Shown: positions 11,804 through 25,393, numbered from the stretch's first letter. The stretch: 64,000 bases of DNA from Sphagnum compactum (GCA_965153455.1 OZ234494.1:15810001-15874000); one strand, 5' to 3'. Notes: generated from the letters alone by a model not told the origin. Numbers and translations: made by a program.

Positions 11804-14139
11804 AGAGGTTGAGACCTTTGCCAGCATAAAGTACAAAATGCCATTTACTTGAACGGTAGAAGGTTTGCATGTGAAATGGTGGAAGGTTCCCTTCAATTGA
11901 CAAAAGCATCCCCTTCTCATGTGGGGGAGTTTTTTGCTTTCAAGTACAAAGGAGAAAACTACAGAGTGGACTAGAAAAACTATTCATCCCTAGTTTGCTG
12001 CATCAATTTTGGATTAGTAGGTTTTTTTCATGATGTTATTATGCATTGGCTTCCTCATAACTATCCTCATAATCATCTATCATGTGTGCATGCCGATTTT
12101 GATTGCCAGCAACTGCCTTTCTAGCATAGTGAGGGTATACATGTAGTGTTATAAAACTTCCATGCACTTCATCTTAGCTAGCAACTTTTTTTTTAGCGGA
12201 ATTTCACCAGTTGGTGATTTTGTTTAAATGCAAGAAATAAATGTTTCAACACACCAAGTTTCAGAGAAGAATCACCAGATTTTACATTAGGTTCAAATAG
12301 TAGCCAACAATATAGACGATTACTTAGGTGTATACTTTCACACTTTAATTTTTTATAGCCAAACTTGTTCAAATGCATTATAAACATGTATTAGGCAAAT
12401 TTGTTTCCAACAATTATTTTGTTTGTTTATAGCCCAAAAAAATGAGAAGATAATGCCTTTTTGTTAGTTCTACTGCCACTACAAAACATTCATTCCAATA
12501 TAGGACATCAAGCTAATATGGATTTAGTAGTTATCAACATTCATTGGGTAATACAATAGTTATGGAAGCATTGATAATTTAAATTGTATTCATATTAATG
12601 CATATATTGGTTAAGGATGGAATGTTTTGTCTTAAAAACTTTCAACAAATTTGCATCACTCTTGATATAAGATGGAGCATGATTCAAAATTTAACACAAT
12701 ACAATAGTCTTTTCTATATATTCACCTAGAAACGAGAAATATTCATTTTTTGTACTTGTCAAATCTTATATGTGCACTTACATATGCGAGAGCGTGGTTC
12801 AAAGCCAAAATCTCATTGATACAATAGAATTGTTGAAGCCATCATCCACATTGTGCAACACCATTTAAGGCGTATTGTTTTGTTGCCTAAATCGAACACA
12901 AACTTATATAAGATAAGTTGCAATGGTTGATGGTCTCTCCTATGTGTTCTTGCATGTTCTTTCACATTACATTGACTAAAGGGTCAAAGCAAGATAAAGT
13001 ATATAGAAAAAGTAGACATCTCCACTTTAACCTTGCGTTGTTCATATAACTACCATAAAGTAGCATCAAATTAAGTGAAAATATGTGTTAAGTAGCATTA
13101 GTTTGCTCTATTAAATTTATAAGAATCTAATTATATTATAAAAAAAAGCAAATGAATTTTAAAAATAGATAGAAAATACATTTGAAACTGACTAAAAAAC
13201 ATGTGTTCAAACCTACTTTTTGGTTAGAAAAATTAATGAAATTGAGATGTCATAAGTTAGGAAATGAAGATCAACATATGTTTTAGCAAGTCATCCAAAA
13301 AAAAATCTATTTCCTTTGTAAGAACCTACTTTCACCTATTTGAAACCAAAAGCCCATAGTGAAAAATAAATGTCAAAAGTTGCTTGTATTTTGAAAAACC
13401 TACTTGGAACCTACTTTTACAATTTGAAATATGAAAATCAATGCACATCAGTGTAATCATATATTATATTTAATCATTGAAGTGAAAACATTCAATTTTT
13501 CCCAATTCTATGATGGGTTTTGTTGTTATTTTAAGTCTACTTGTTCCAGTTTTGACAAGGTAATTAAGTTGTTCACTTTATCTTGCTTACACCCAAAATG
13601 AGTTTTTTTCACATTTGTTTAAACTAATGGATACCCATGTTCATTTGAACCCCTCAAAACACTCTACTATATGAAGCACACCATCGTCCATGGAATTAAT
13701 CCAATGAATGTTCACAACACCATCTTGTTTTTTATGTTCATCTCTTCCATTGTCACCTATAAGTTTTAAATTGATGCACAAGTAGTTTGATGTGCAAACA
13801 TGGTCATGAACCTTTTGCAATTTCACATAATACCATGTCCCATAATATTATATAACAATTTGTATAGTAAGATCCATACATGAATAAAAATAACAAGTTG
13901 TGTTTGCATAGATCCAAGCAATATGATGCCCATCTACAACTGGAACAAGCATATTGAGTGAGTGGGAAATTGATTTTATACATTATATGTATTAGTGTGG
14001 CTTGTGCAATTGAATACATATGTTGTAATTTTGAATGAATATTGAAAAGAATTTTGTTCAATTTTTAAAACTAGGTCTAAAATTCAATTTTCATTCAAAA
14101 TTGATGATTTTTTTATTTTATTGAAGTTTAAATGACAAA
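11804..14139. other. AT-rich intergenic, no gene seen
   Basis: Strongly AT-rich sequence with only short random ORFs. No repeat structure or coding signal is convincing. Confidence 0.5.
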
Positions 14140-15220
14140 GCTACTCAATATTCAATATCTCATGCACCTTCTGCCTAGAAATTTAAAAAATTCCTCCATA
14201 AAACCATTCTCACGAAAGGCTTAATTTCCACAAATACCAACATTGAATTCCAATTTCCTTATTTTTTATTTTATTCAATTTTAAGTTATAGTGTTTTTCA
14301 AATAGGTATTCAATAACTTTTATGTTCTAAACATTACGAAACCACCTTGGTGCACTAATCCTATTCACTAAAGGTTGGAAATCACCTTGATGCACTCCTA
14401 CTTGTTAAAGGCTTTCCAATAATACAAAATGCACAAGGGGAATTGTGCTTTGGGAAATCTCAAATTTGACAAAACAAAACAAAAATTTGACTTTATTAAT
14501 ACATGTACTAGTGCCCGCCCCATGCCATTGAACACATATTATAATGTAATTTTGCAAAGTATACGTGTTGTTGAACCATAAAATATAATTTTTTTATTAA
14601 TTGGTTTGTGACTTTTATTAAATTTCCAATGACAAATAATACTCAAAATGCAATAATTCCCATACCATAGGTTTGAAAAGTATGAAACCACTTTGGTGCA
14701 CCTATGCTCATTGATGGTATCAATAGCACACCCCCAATTCCTCTAGAAATTCAAATTTTTTATAAAAAAATGAATTCATTGACAAAAAAATACTCAAATT
14801 TCAATAACACGTGTACATTGTAGGTTTTAGCATTATGACATTGCCTTGGTGCAACCTCATCATCAAGGGCTTTCCAATGGAATCAAGACTTTAGCTTAGG
14901 GGCCACATGGTTTGGGAGATTTCAACTTGACAAACAAAACACAAAAACTACTTTTTTATAATTGGAAGATGTTTAGGCTCAAATATGAATTCTAAGAAAA
15001 ATAATTTTAATTTTCTTGAATTTCTTTTTTTTAAGTAATTCAATATTCAATACCTCCCACATCATGGGTCTAAACATTATGAACCCACCTTGGTGCGCCT
15101 TTACTTATTGAATATTTTCCAATGGTGCCAAGTTTATGGCAAGGAGCACCACGGTTTGGGAGATTTCAACATGAAAAACAAAACAAACAAACAATCTTCC
15201 TCAATAGATAGATGTGCCAT
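14140..15220. repeat. Degenerate tandem array, units about 200-350 bp
   Basis: Four or five diverged units recur. Each carries, in order, an ATTCAATA-type word, a CATTATGAAACCACCTTGGTGC-like block (at about 14330, 14675, 14833 and 15075), a GGCTTTCCAATGG-like block, and a TTTGGGAGATTTCAAC plus ACAAACAAAAC block. Spacing is irregular and identity is modest, so this is an old array. A lone fragment of the same unit occurs at 39383-39450. Confidence 0.65.
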
Positions 15221-16080
15221 TGATTCCATACCATCAAAACAATGTTGGGCCACTTGGGTCAATTAGATTAAAATTGTCTTCCATAACTTTAGAAATAATA
15301 TTTTCAAAATATTTGTATTTTATGACCCGCTTTTTTTTTCTACAAATTTGCAAATAACTCCCAAATGATTTTTAAAAAGGATGTGGAAAAACTAAAAATG
15401 CAATATTAAGACAGAATCCGGTGATAATTACAAGTAGTCTAAAAGACCAATAGAAATACCAAACAAGAGGGTGATTAAATCGAAAGGGGTGCAACTTAGC
15501 AAGATAAAATAATTAAAATATATAATTAATCAAGGAATTACATGTTAATTGTATAGCATGGCAAGACAACAACAAAAAGATTATGGTTGAAGGATCACAT
15601 AACATTCACATGCAAAATATATTAACTTAGGTGAGTGTGTATTAACATCCCCTTTTAGACTCTACTTTAATTAAGGAAATTAGTGAATGAATTCAAAATG
15701 TCAACAACTAGGGCTTGCACATAATTTGAATGATCTACAAATCTTGAAACCTTATCGTGCTTCTAAATTTTTGAAAATTAAAATTTCCCAATGACTTGGT
15801 CAAAGATGATGGCAAGTTGGTTTCATGTCTCTATACATGTCTAATATCTACTTTACCTGTTAAGGGCTTTTCTTGAATGAAGTGATCGTGCAAAAGTCTA
15901 TGTGCTTTGTATAAACATAAAAATAGGGTTTTTTCATGATTTTTATATGACTTTGTCTCTATGTGAATAGCAATGGTCTAGTTTTATAACATTCCAAGTC
16001 CATGAAGAAGGTATTGTAACCATGTTGATTTTTTTTGCTCCAATTGTTAAGACCCAATATTTTGCTTTTGTCAAGAACAA
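15221..16080. other. AT-rich intergenic, no gene seen
   Basis: AT-rich sequence between the tandem array and the decayed copia pol. It may hold the 3' end or LTR of that copia copy, but I could not delimit one. Confidence 0.4.
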
Positions 16081-18450
16081 TGCAATAGTAGGTTGCTTAC
16101 CATAACTCTACATCATTGGTCCATTGCCTAGTTGAAAAAATAACTTGATGTTGATTTACATTCTTCATAATCACCTACCCAATCTATGTCAATAAATATG
16201 TGTAGAAGATTTATATTTCATGCTTCATGAAAATTTCCAAAATCATGAGTTCTTGTATTGTATCTTGACAATGTCTAACTATTTCGAGATGGATCTTCCG
16301 AAATGCATTCATGTATTGACTTATAATAATAACAATAAATAAGGTGTATGGGTGAGTATTCATTAGGTAGATCAACTTCCTACTATTTAATGGAAGATAA
16401 TAAGAACAATTGGTTTAGATGATTATTGTTTTTGCCAATCTTAAAGCCTTTAGGTAATGGAGTTTGAATAGGGTTATAGTCATTCATGCAAAATTGTTCA
16501 AGGATATTTTGCATGCAATCTTTGACACATGAAAATGCCTCTATCAAGACTAAATTTTTTAATTCCTAGGTAGAATTTGAAGCAACCTAGATCAATCATT
16601 TGGAACTAAGCCTCTAGTTGATATTTGAGACACTAGATATGCCTCATGTGCAATTTCCTATAATTAGCAAATTGTTGACATACAAAATCAATATTGTTAC
16701 TTTAAAAATAATAATTTTAAAGATTGTGATTTGCATTGTTTCATATAAAGCCTCAATCTTTAAGGCAAAGAATAAATTTTTCATACTAGGCTTTAGGAGT
16801 CTAGCAAAGTCCACACAAAGTCTTCACTAGGTGACATACTTTGGTTTCTTGCCTTGGAATTGCATATCCCTTTGACTATGTCATGTGGACCTCCTCCTTG
16901 AGGTCTCCTTTCAAGAATACAATCTTTACATCAAGGTGGACAACCAAGGTAACTATATTGACTACATCATATTCCATTTAGCCATTGGCACAAATGTTTC
17001 CTCAAAATTTATGCCTTCATGTTGTTCAAATCCACATGCAACAAGATGAATGTTGTTCTTTGGACTAAAGAATGTTGCTCGTTATTTTCCAAGGATTCAA
17101 AAAGTAGTTCTACAAATTGAGATTGATTGGGAGATAGTAAAAATGTTTTATGTAATGGAGATTGAATATGCAAAAAGATAATAGGTTTAGCCCCTTTTGG
17201 ATTATAGACTCATCTATGTAAGGTGACTATCATGAACCTATAGATGTAGAGGTATTAATGGAATTATCTCAAGGCTCAAACATGAAAACTCATCAAACTT
17301 CAAATTTTGGCTAATTTGATTATTTTCTTGCATTTAGAGTCATAGACTTGGCAGGTTTTAGAATTTTCATGATACCTTGCCATGATGTTTCAATGCAATT
17401 GGGTTGAAATTTATTGGTTTCTTTTAGGTATATGGACACATACTTTTCATCTAAAGACTTTCATGTGAGTTAGATTTGGCTTAACATTAGAGAAGAACTT
17501 TTTGGGAATAATCTTTTTTTTGATTTTGTAAAACGGTTTCAAAATGTAAGCTATAATTTTCATTGCCTTTGTCCAAAATGGTTTAAACTTTATGTTTCTA
17601 TCATCATTGATTGAGCTTCCTCCACTAAATACCTTTTCATATACTCTGTTATTCCATGTGTTGAAGGGTTTTAAGTTGGGTCAATTAACATTTGATTTTT
17701 GCTTCTTGACAATAAGAATTAAACCTAGCACGACAATATCCCCCCCACCCCCCCCAATGATTTAAATGAAGAATCTTGATTGGGTGTCATGTAAACTTTC
17801 TAATTTTTTTGAATTTGTTTATGTTTTTGTTTTTCCTGTTAAGAAAGAAAAGCCAAACCATACAAGAATAGTCATCTACTAAGGTCATAAAATAGGATGA
17901 ACTAACAAGAGTCTTAAATGAAAATGGTCCACATAGATTAAAGTGTATTGACTTGTTTATAGCTATTGCACAAGTTTGATTATTCGGAAACTATTTATGG
18001 TGCGGCTTCTCAAGTTGGCATGTTTTGTAAACATTGAAAATCATTGAAATAATAAGAATTCCACTAACCATGTTGTTTGATGTCAAAAATGCAAACTTTG
18101 GTAATTTAGGTAACTTAGTTGTTTATGCCAAAGTTTGGTAGTTGCCAAAAGATTACTAAGCAATGCTAGTTTCACGTTGTAAACTTCCATAAAATTAGGT
18201 ATACGTCACAATTGTAATCTGTACAAGCCTTTCAACATACAAGTGGCAAAAGCAACAAGTTTATGACAATTTTTACATATCATTAAGCTTTCTTTGTTAT
18301 TAAACACAATTCGACATAACCTTTAAGTTAACTGGACCTTGGAGACAACATGTTTTTCTTGAATCCCAATACATAGAAAATGCTATCAATTGCACAATTT
18401 TGGGTCTAAAAATGAACACTCCCAATGCCTTCAAATGGTTGACATTAGTT
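16081..18450 (-). pseudogene. Second, heavily decayed Ty1/copia pol
   Basis: No long ORF survives, but minus-strand translation gives copia landmarks in the right order. They are: a protease-distal piece SIFYVLGFKKNML (about 18370-18410); integrase zinc-region debris VYKTCQLEKPHHK (about 17995-18030); an integrase core start HFNLCGPFSFKTL followed by VDDYSCMVWLFF (about 17830-17950); a reverse transcriptase part equivalent to the NGDLEEE region (about 16880-17050); the catalytic box reading LILYVNNLLIIGN (about 16660-16700), where YVDD is expected; and RNase H debris IDWVGDYEECKSTSSYFF (about 16130-16190). Both catalytic Asp codons of the RT box have changed to Asn. It is much older than the copia copy at 0.5-4.2 kb. 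Confidence 0.75.
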
Positions 18451-21347
18451 GTCTAATTTTTGCTTACAATAGAAGGATATAATGGTTTTTGTAATTGGCT
18501 AACCATATCATTGTTTCCAACAACTTGCGTAAAAACAGTTAAGTCCACCTACCCTTATGGGTTTGGGTCCTTATCTAAACTTGCTACTGTTACATCAATA
18601 GTGCATTAATACTTGCATTATCAAGATTAAGCATCTTAAAGTTGGTTTTTCCTTTCAGGTGCATTCACAATGGGCTTGATTCTTTAATCTAGTTTAGCCT
18701 TGCAATAGCTTCAGGTTTTTGATATCAACTTCACATTCTTGGAAATCCTTCAACTGATGACCTTGTTAAGGTTAAACAACAACATTTAGATTATGAGTTT
18801 TTCACTCCCATAAATAGAGAAGAGATGGAGATTATAATAGAGAAAGATTATGTAAGCTTGAATAAAAGATCGGAAAAGAAGCAAGGATTGCCCAAGAAGG
18901 AAATTTCAAGCAATCAATGGAGAGGCCCGTGAAGGAGATACAAGTAGCCATGCTCAAGCCTAAGATTGAGCCAATGAAGCCATTGATCAAGAAGGTTTGA
19001 GGCCCTTAGACGAATTGTTTCCTTCACTTTGGCCTACTGTTTTAATCTTGCTATGAAATAACACCAAAATGTTTAAAGGGCTTGGAACTATTTGAGGGAC
19101 ATCACATAGAAAACCAAGAGAATGAAATAATGTTCATGATCATTTGTCAAAGAATGCTCTAAGCATGTTGTTTCATCCTAGTGGAGATCTCAAGGAGAAC
19201 TACAAGTGTTGTGTAGAGTTTGGCAGTGCCAAGTTGCCAAATCAGAAATATGCACAACATTGCCCTATCTTGGACTCTTATCCTGGATGAGATTTGTGAG
19301 GTGTCAAGGAAACAAAGGGGTGGCAAGACAACTTTTGTATGCAGTTTGTATTCAGCCCTTGAGGAATTTCCTTGTATTTTGGCATTTTAATGCATTTAAA
19401 AAAAAAGTTGACAAATTGACCTTATATTTTTCCAAAATTTCTGGCATTTTATTTTGGAAACATTTAAAACCAAACTTGCTATATATCTATGGTAGTAGGT
19501 GAGTGTGTATTATTAACAGAAGAAGCAAGCTCAAGATTTTAGCATTTACTATTTTAAAAGTTAAGTGTTTGTAAGATGAATCAAACAGAACCATTTTCTA
19601 TTTGAAAGGTGAGTTTTTTCTGTTTGATTCATCCTTGCATGGTTGGTTCAAAAGTTCAAACAAGGGTTGATCTGCTCTTCTACCTGCGGTTATATGTATG
19701 GTAGCTGAGTCAAGCAATTCATATTTGCTCCATGAGACACAAACAGATGCATAACATGTGGGGCCTTGAAATATGGAAGGGTTGGGGTAGATGACATTCT
19801 ATGACTGAGGAAATTTGGTGAGCCCGGTCAGGCAAGACAATTTTCAAACATGCAGCAAACTGGGCAGAATAGTATCTGTCCCTAATTATTCACAGGCAGC
19901 AGCTTCTGTCCTTTAAGTTGGGCAGCCAGATTAAACAAAAAAGGCAAAGCACCTACCTGATTTAACATTTTCCTCCACAATTACACATTTGAATCCTACT
20001 CGCATTTCACAATATGTACTCTCATTTACCTCGACCTCTATTAGCTACCCACACATATACGCTGATGGCCCATTGCATTATCTCCCTACATAAGATATCA
20101 TGGAAGAGGACATGATAGTAGACAAGATAAGCTCTCCACTCACAATTACTTCCATGAAGTTTAAAACACATAGAGATTTCTTGAAATCATGCCTGCTATA
20201 AGTTATTACAATGCATTAAAGTATAACAGGAATCTAATACAATAATTTCAATATTTGCAAAGTCCCCCTATCCCTCTCTAGTAACATTTGGAGAATCCCC
20301 AATTATTGAAGCATCAAGTACTTGACCAAGAACAATAGAAGATCTACTTTGTACAACATTGGAGAAAGGAGGCCAAAAACAAAAAAAACTTATAGCAACT
20401 GAAGATGGTGGTGACAAGAGATTCATTTGCAAATGGGCAGTCTGGCAAAAGGGGGGGAGGGGTGGGGGGAACTAAACTCCCAAAGCTTAAGGTGAAATGT
20501 ATGGCTACTATCATAAAAAAAAACATGCTTCCATCAAAGAGCAAGAAATGGTTAAAAGGAATATACCTTATCGGAAGGTCAGTTTCATCATTAAATAATC
20601 CTCAAAATAGTGAAATAGAATTTTGTGAAAATATGAAGTTAACATGTTGAAAATCATCATAATTATCATAGGCTACAATGTGAATAATTTCATTACTCAC
20701 ATCACAATATTATAGTAGATGATGGAAAAATATATATTTCAAAACTAAAAAACGAATTCATTTTTTGAAAAAAATTATTTATTTATTTTGTCAATGTGGA
20801 AACTGACCCTAGGCTAGGGGAGTTGGTTTCCTACATCATTGGTAGCCAACACAAGAAAACCGGACCAAACTTGGGCATATAGGTGCTGGTGAATTCGGCC
20901 AATTATGCATGTGCATAATATGCATAGTGTGCCGATAAGGTCTAGAATCCTTGTCCACCTGGGGACCCTTCCACAACTCTTCACAACTCAGAATCACATC
21001 AGAGTCAATTAGAGTCCCTTCCTTCCTCCACAACAAATGACTCGGGGAGAAGGTTAGCTTGCAATGGCTTTTGACATCAGAGTTGCTCTTTGATGAATTG
21101 TGAGTGGACAAGTGATGAACTTGTGACTCGAAAGTAAAATCAAGTTTCAGAATTGTATAATTTGTTTACAGATGTGAATACATATATCTTAAAGTACTAC
21201 TTTGAGTGACATAATATGGGAATGATAGTTTCATAAGTCAACAAATAAATAACAAAGAAAGCTTTATAATTAATTGCAAAAGTATAGGTATGCATTTGTT
21301 GTTGGCCTTGCCTACCAAGGACAAGGATATTGTGTTTAGATTCATTA
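18451..21347. other. Intergenic, no gene recognised
   Basis: Mostly AT-rich sequence with some moderate-GC blocks (19640-20110 and 20800-21120). The longest ORFs are about 100 codons and show no motif. It contains a short inverted repeat (19573-19636) and a G-rich run (about 20451-20471). Confidence 0.4.
19573..19636. repeat. Short inverted repeat (hairpin)
   Basis: AAGATGAATCAAACAGAA at 19573-19590 is matched by its near-perfect reverse complement at 19618-19636, with a 27-nt loop. This gives a stem of about 17 bp. Function is unknown. Confidence 0.6.
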
Positions 21348-24300
21348 TACTGTTTACTGTTTACAATTTTATGTCCGTTTGGGACCAGAGAGTCCATTAG
21401 ACGAAAGGTAGATCATGGAGGACAGATTGTCCTCTGGTACAGGCAGCATGCCACAAACTTGGCCAAGGCGACCGTGTTCGTAGTCTGCATGAGCTCAGCA
21501 AGAGTGCTAGTGTGGGTGAGGGGCAAGGTCAAACAAAAGCGTTCCCTAACTTTCTGTGTATTTGGACAAACAAGAAGCAAGTGCTCTTCATCCTTAACCT
21601 TCCCCAAATCGCAGCCTCGACAAAGCCTCTTTGCGTATGGCACGCCCTTCCACACACCTAGCACTACCTCAAGCTGCGTGTTACCACATCGAAATCGGGC
21701 GAGAGCTTTCCATAGCTGAACGCAGCTGATGTCACATAAGTAGCTTTCGCTCTCGTACAACATGCCCTTGAAGCGCAAGTATCTTGTTTGCACATTGGTC
21801 CCGATCTCACGGTTGGTACAAATATTTTCAATGTAAGCCAGTCGCATATTATCCTTCACCCTTTTTACACTCAATATTGTGTGGGGAAAACCTGGAGGGG
21901 GTGGGGCCCCAACCTCCTGGTTGATCGGGCCTCTTGTCGTAGATTTAGCACCAACCAGTTGCATTAGTTGTAGCGCGACCAGCTGAGCCATCTGAACTCC
22001 CACCCATACGTTGTGCGCATTGCACCAAAGTACTTGGCTCTCCGCCCAGCCTCTCACCCCTACTAGACGGGTCGGGTGTATGTGCGTTGTCGCAGGAGCC
22101 GTTCTCAGCGGCGGTTGAGCAGTCCTCGCTTGGAGCACACAGGTCGTTGCAGGCTTAGGTGTCGTTTCCAACGACGATTGAACCAGAGGCAGAAAACCTG
22201 CCACCTCCTGGGGCTGATTCTTGAGTAGCCATTTTTTCACAGATCTAGCCCAACAGTTTTTTCCTGTAGCAAGCATAGCGAATTGGGCTTCCCATGCCTT
22301 GCCCAAGATGTAGTCTTTAGTGACCGTGCTCACATGGTTATAGTACAACAGTGCTTGTCCCCATGCAAAATGTTCAAAGGGGAATTTGCCAAATTATGCC
22401 AGCACGATGGACGTGCTAGTTGTTTTTTGCACCCCGAGCAAGGACTTGAGTAACCCTCAGTACACTACTTCAATAGCCTCTATTTTCTTGGAGTCCACCC
22501 AAACCTCACAAGCATAATTTGCTGTGGAACGCACCAATGTGTTGAAGAGGTCATAGCGTAACTGGACGTCCATAATACGTAGCTCCGCACAACGGTGGTT
22601 CAATGCGAACAGCGAACACCTACTGGCAGCTGCTAGATGTTCCACTACACTGTCCAGGGTCGGGGTGGTCTCGAGCAGGATCCCCAAGTATTTGAAGGTC
22701 TGCACATGCTCAATAACATCACCTTCAAACACAAACTCTTAGCATGGGTCAACAGAGTTGAACACCATGACTTTTGTTTTTTTCATGTTCACTCTAAGTC
22801 CACGTTCAGCACAGAACTGCTGGAGCGCGTTTAAATGGTGCTGCAGTCCCACCTCTGACTTCGACGTCAGAGCAAGGTCATTTGCAAAAAGCAACATCCA
22901 TACGTGCACGTTTGCTAGGGTCGGTGCATCGCATTCTCTGCTGTCCAAGCGCCCCTCCAAGACATCCAAATATAGCCCAAACAGTAAGGGGCTGAGAGGG
23001 CAACGTTGCTTCACACCTTGTTGGCACCTGAAGCTGGAGGTGACACCTTCGCTTGGGTGGTTGATGCATACGGTATCCTTGGTATACATCGCCTGTAGGC
23101 ATCGCAAGAAGCGTCCCTCCACCTCGAGGCTAGCCAACACCTCCCACAGCACTTCACGTGGCACAGTATCGAACGCCTTTTTAAGTCCACAAAACAACAA
23201 TAGAGTGGCTTCTTTTTTGCCTTGCTCTGTTTTATCAGAGTTCGCAATATGAAGAGTTGGTCAGTAGTGCGGTAATCTTTGCGAAACTCAGCTTGACCTT
23301 TGGAACGCAACCCATGTTGTTCAGCCCAGTCGCTCAGCCTTTTGTTAAGGATCATAACAAATAGTTTTGCTAGGATAGGCCCAACAGTTATCCCCCTGTA
23401 GTTGTCAAATTCGGAGGCATCGCCCCCTTTAAAGAGCGCGTGGACCACCCCAGTGGAAAGGGCTTCTGGAAAGCCTTCCGCCAGAAAGCAGTTGAACGCT
23501 GTCAATAGTGGCATGTGTAACAGCTCTCCCGCATCCAAAATGAACTCAGCTTTCATACCATCCAAACCAACAGCCTTATTCTTTTGTAGCTTCTTCAATG
23601 CCTAAAGCAGCTCAACAAGTGTGATATCTATGTTTAGGGTGTGGTTAGGTGGAGGTTCCGTCACCTGGGCCGAGTGATCAATTTGCAGCCGTATGGGTGG
23701 CAGAGACTGGCCAACTAGCCCGCGGAAGCCTTCCAAAAGCGTAGCTGCACTGATTTTGTCCACAACGGGTGCCCTTGGCCGGTACTTTTTCCAGAACGAG
23801 AGTGCATCCACCTTGGTAAGCGTACACATATGTTGAGCTCTTGTAGTTTCCCAGAAAATTCTTTTCTTTTTTAATAAATTTTTGAGTTTACTTGCCTGAT
23901 GTGTAGGGACGTGCGAATCGGGGTTGGCTTTCAGCCAGAGCCTCAGCTCCCGCTTCGCTATACGGTGGTCAGCATCAAACCAAGGTTTATGGCAATGTCG
24001 CGCTTTGCAATTTCCTCCCGAAGGCTTATTGCCAAAAGTAGATTCTGTTGTAGCACCCACGCACTGCTGCAGTAGGTCAGCTAACCCATCTGCCCCTAGA
24101 TGCCCGATTGAGTCAACAACCCATAGGTTTCCAAGATTCGTTGCTAGGGCAAGCTGATACTTTTTAGCTTTTGATTTATCATATTTGAACTTAGGTAAGA
24201 ATTTTTTTGTTACAACTGTATGTTGTGGCTCAACAAAGCTACAATCGATGCTCAACCGTAGGCGTAACGGCCTGTGGTCAGAGTCTCCCCCCATCGCGCA

Positions 24301-25393
24301 ATAGCGGGTGTCGTCTATTATCACCTCGAGGTGTGTAACAACTTGCCAAATTGCAGGTGAGCCAACAATATAATCGACAGTGTTACGCCCCTCATTTGCC
24401 AAGCAAGTGAACTCTCCTGATTCGTCGCCAGGTGTCCGACCGTTGAGGATGAGCAACCCAGCGTCACAACATAGGTCCAGGAGTTCGCGGCCCCAGCCGC
24501 CAACATTGGCGTCGCAGTTCTATCGCTTAGCCGCAACACTTGGTTGCTTAGTCTAAGCGAGCTCAGGCGCCTGTAACAGTTCACAAAGGTCGTTAGTGTC
24601 AATGGTATCTGGTAACGTTGCAGTTCGCGCATTAAAATCCCTTCCCAATAATACTATGCCCCCTAGAGTTTGAACTTTATAATATCTGCTGCCAGGTTTT
24701 GGAATAAGGATTCGCTCTCGTGTTTGGAGCCAACAGGGGCAGCATACACCATGCAGACATACAAGTCTAGGGCAGCACCCTTGCTGACCCGTAGCCATAG
24801 ATAAGAATCATGGCTTCCTTCCTTCCACTGTGACAGGTTTGGGCCGAGGTGGTTGCGAAAGTAAGCAACAACCCCCCCGTTATGTTTTATCGCTTTTGTT
24901 CTTCCCGGCTGCACAGTGCGCGCTACTGCAAGTGAGTCAAACCCTTCAATGTGTGGCAAATGTTGGCCTGGGAAGTGCCAGGTTTCGATTAATAAGACAA
25001 TGTCAACATCCTGAAATAGCTCTAGTATTTGCACCCCCGTTTTCAGTTTATTTACACCACCCCTGTGCATGTTCCATAATACCATGCATAGGTCTTTCTG
25101 GTCCCCGTGGCTTTAGATAGAGGAGGGTGGGCAAATCCGAGTGCCGCTGATGAAGAGCTCGACTGCGCGCTAGAAGGCACGCTTGCCTGCCGCCTTGGCC
25201 TCCTTGAACAGCGGCCACAGCTACAACTTGAGCGCCTGCTGCGTGGGCGTGAAGTCTTCGTCTAGGCCTAGCTTGGTCCCCACCAGGCTTTTGCGCCCTC
25301 GCAGCACGGCCTAACGGTCTTCGCTTGTTGCGAATTTGAGCAGCACCGCACCGGGGCGCGCACCCGCCGTCGAGGTGGAGGCTCGCGCGGTCT
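21348..25393 (-). mobile_element. LINE non-LTR retrotransposon, nearly full length, inactivated
   Basis: Minus-strand LINE of about 4 kb. Parts in transcript order: a GC-rich ORF1 C-terminal segment (25393 to about 25110) with three in-frame TAG stops; an APE-type endonuclease beginning near 25085 (MVLWNMHRGG, IETW) and ending with its catalytic SDHRPL near 24275; and a reverse transcriptase (KAVGLDGMKAEF at about 23580, NYRGITVGPILAKLF near 23375, CPLSPLLFGLY near 22985). The RT catalytic box reads FAND instead of FADD (AAT at 22880-22882). A C-terminal C-x2-C-x9-H-x4-C zinc knuckle (CRGCDLGK...HLLLVC) lies near 21550-21620. The 3' end is a short GTAAACAGTAAAC tail (21347-21364) rather than poly(A). 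Several frameshifts and stops break the frame. A sharp GC drop marks the 5' edge. Confidence 0.88.

Noticed and set aside
14140-15220. CRISPR-like array
   Set aside because: Repeats are long, diverged and irregularly spaced, with no constant short repeat; the context is a plant nuclear genome.
21330-21719. Plus-strand 129-codon ORF
   Set aside because: It is the antisense of the LINE C-terminal region, whose minus-strand frame carries the zinc knuckle.
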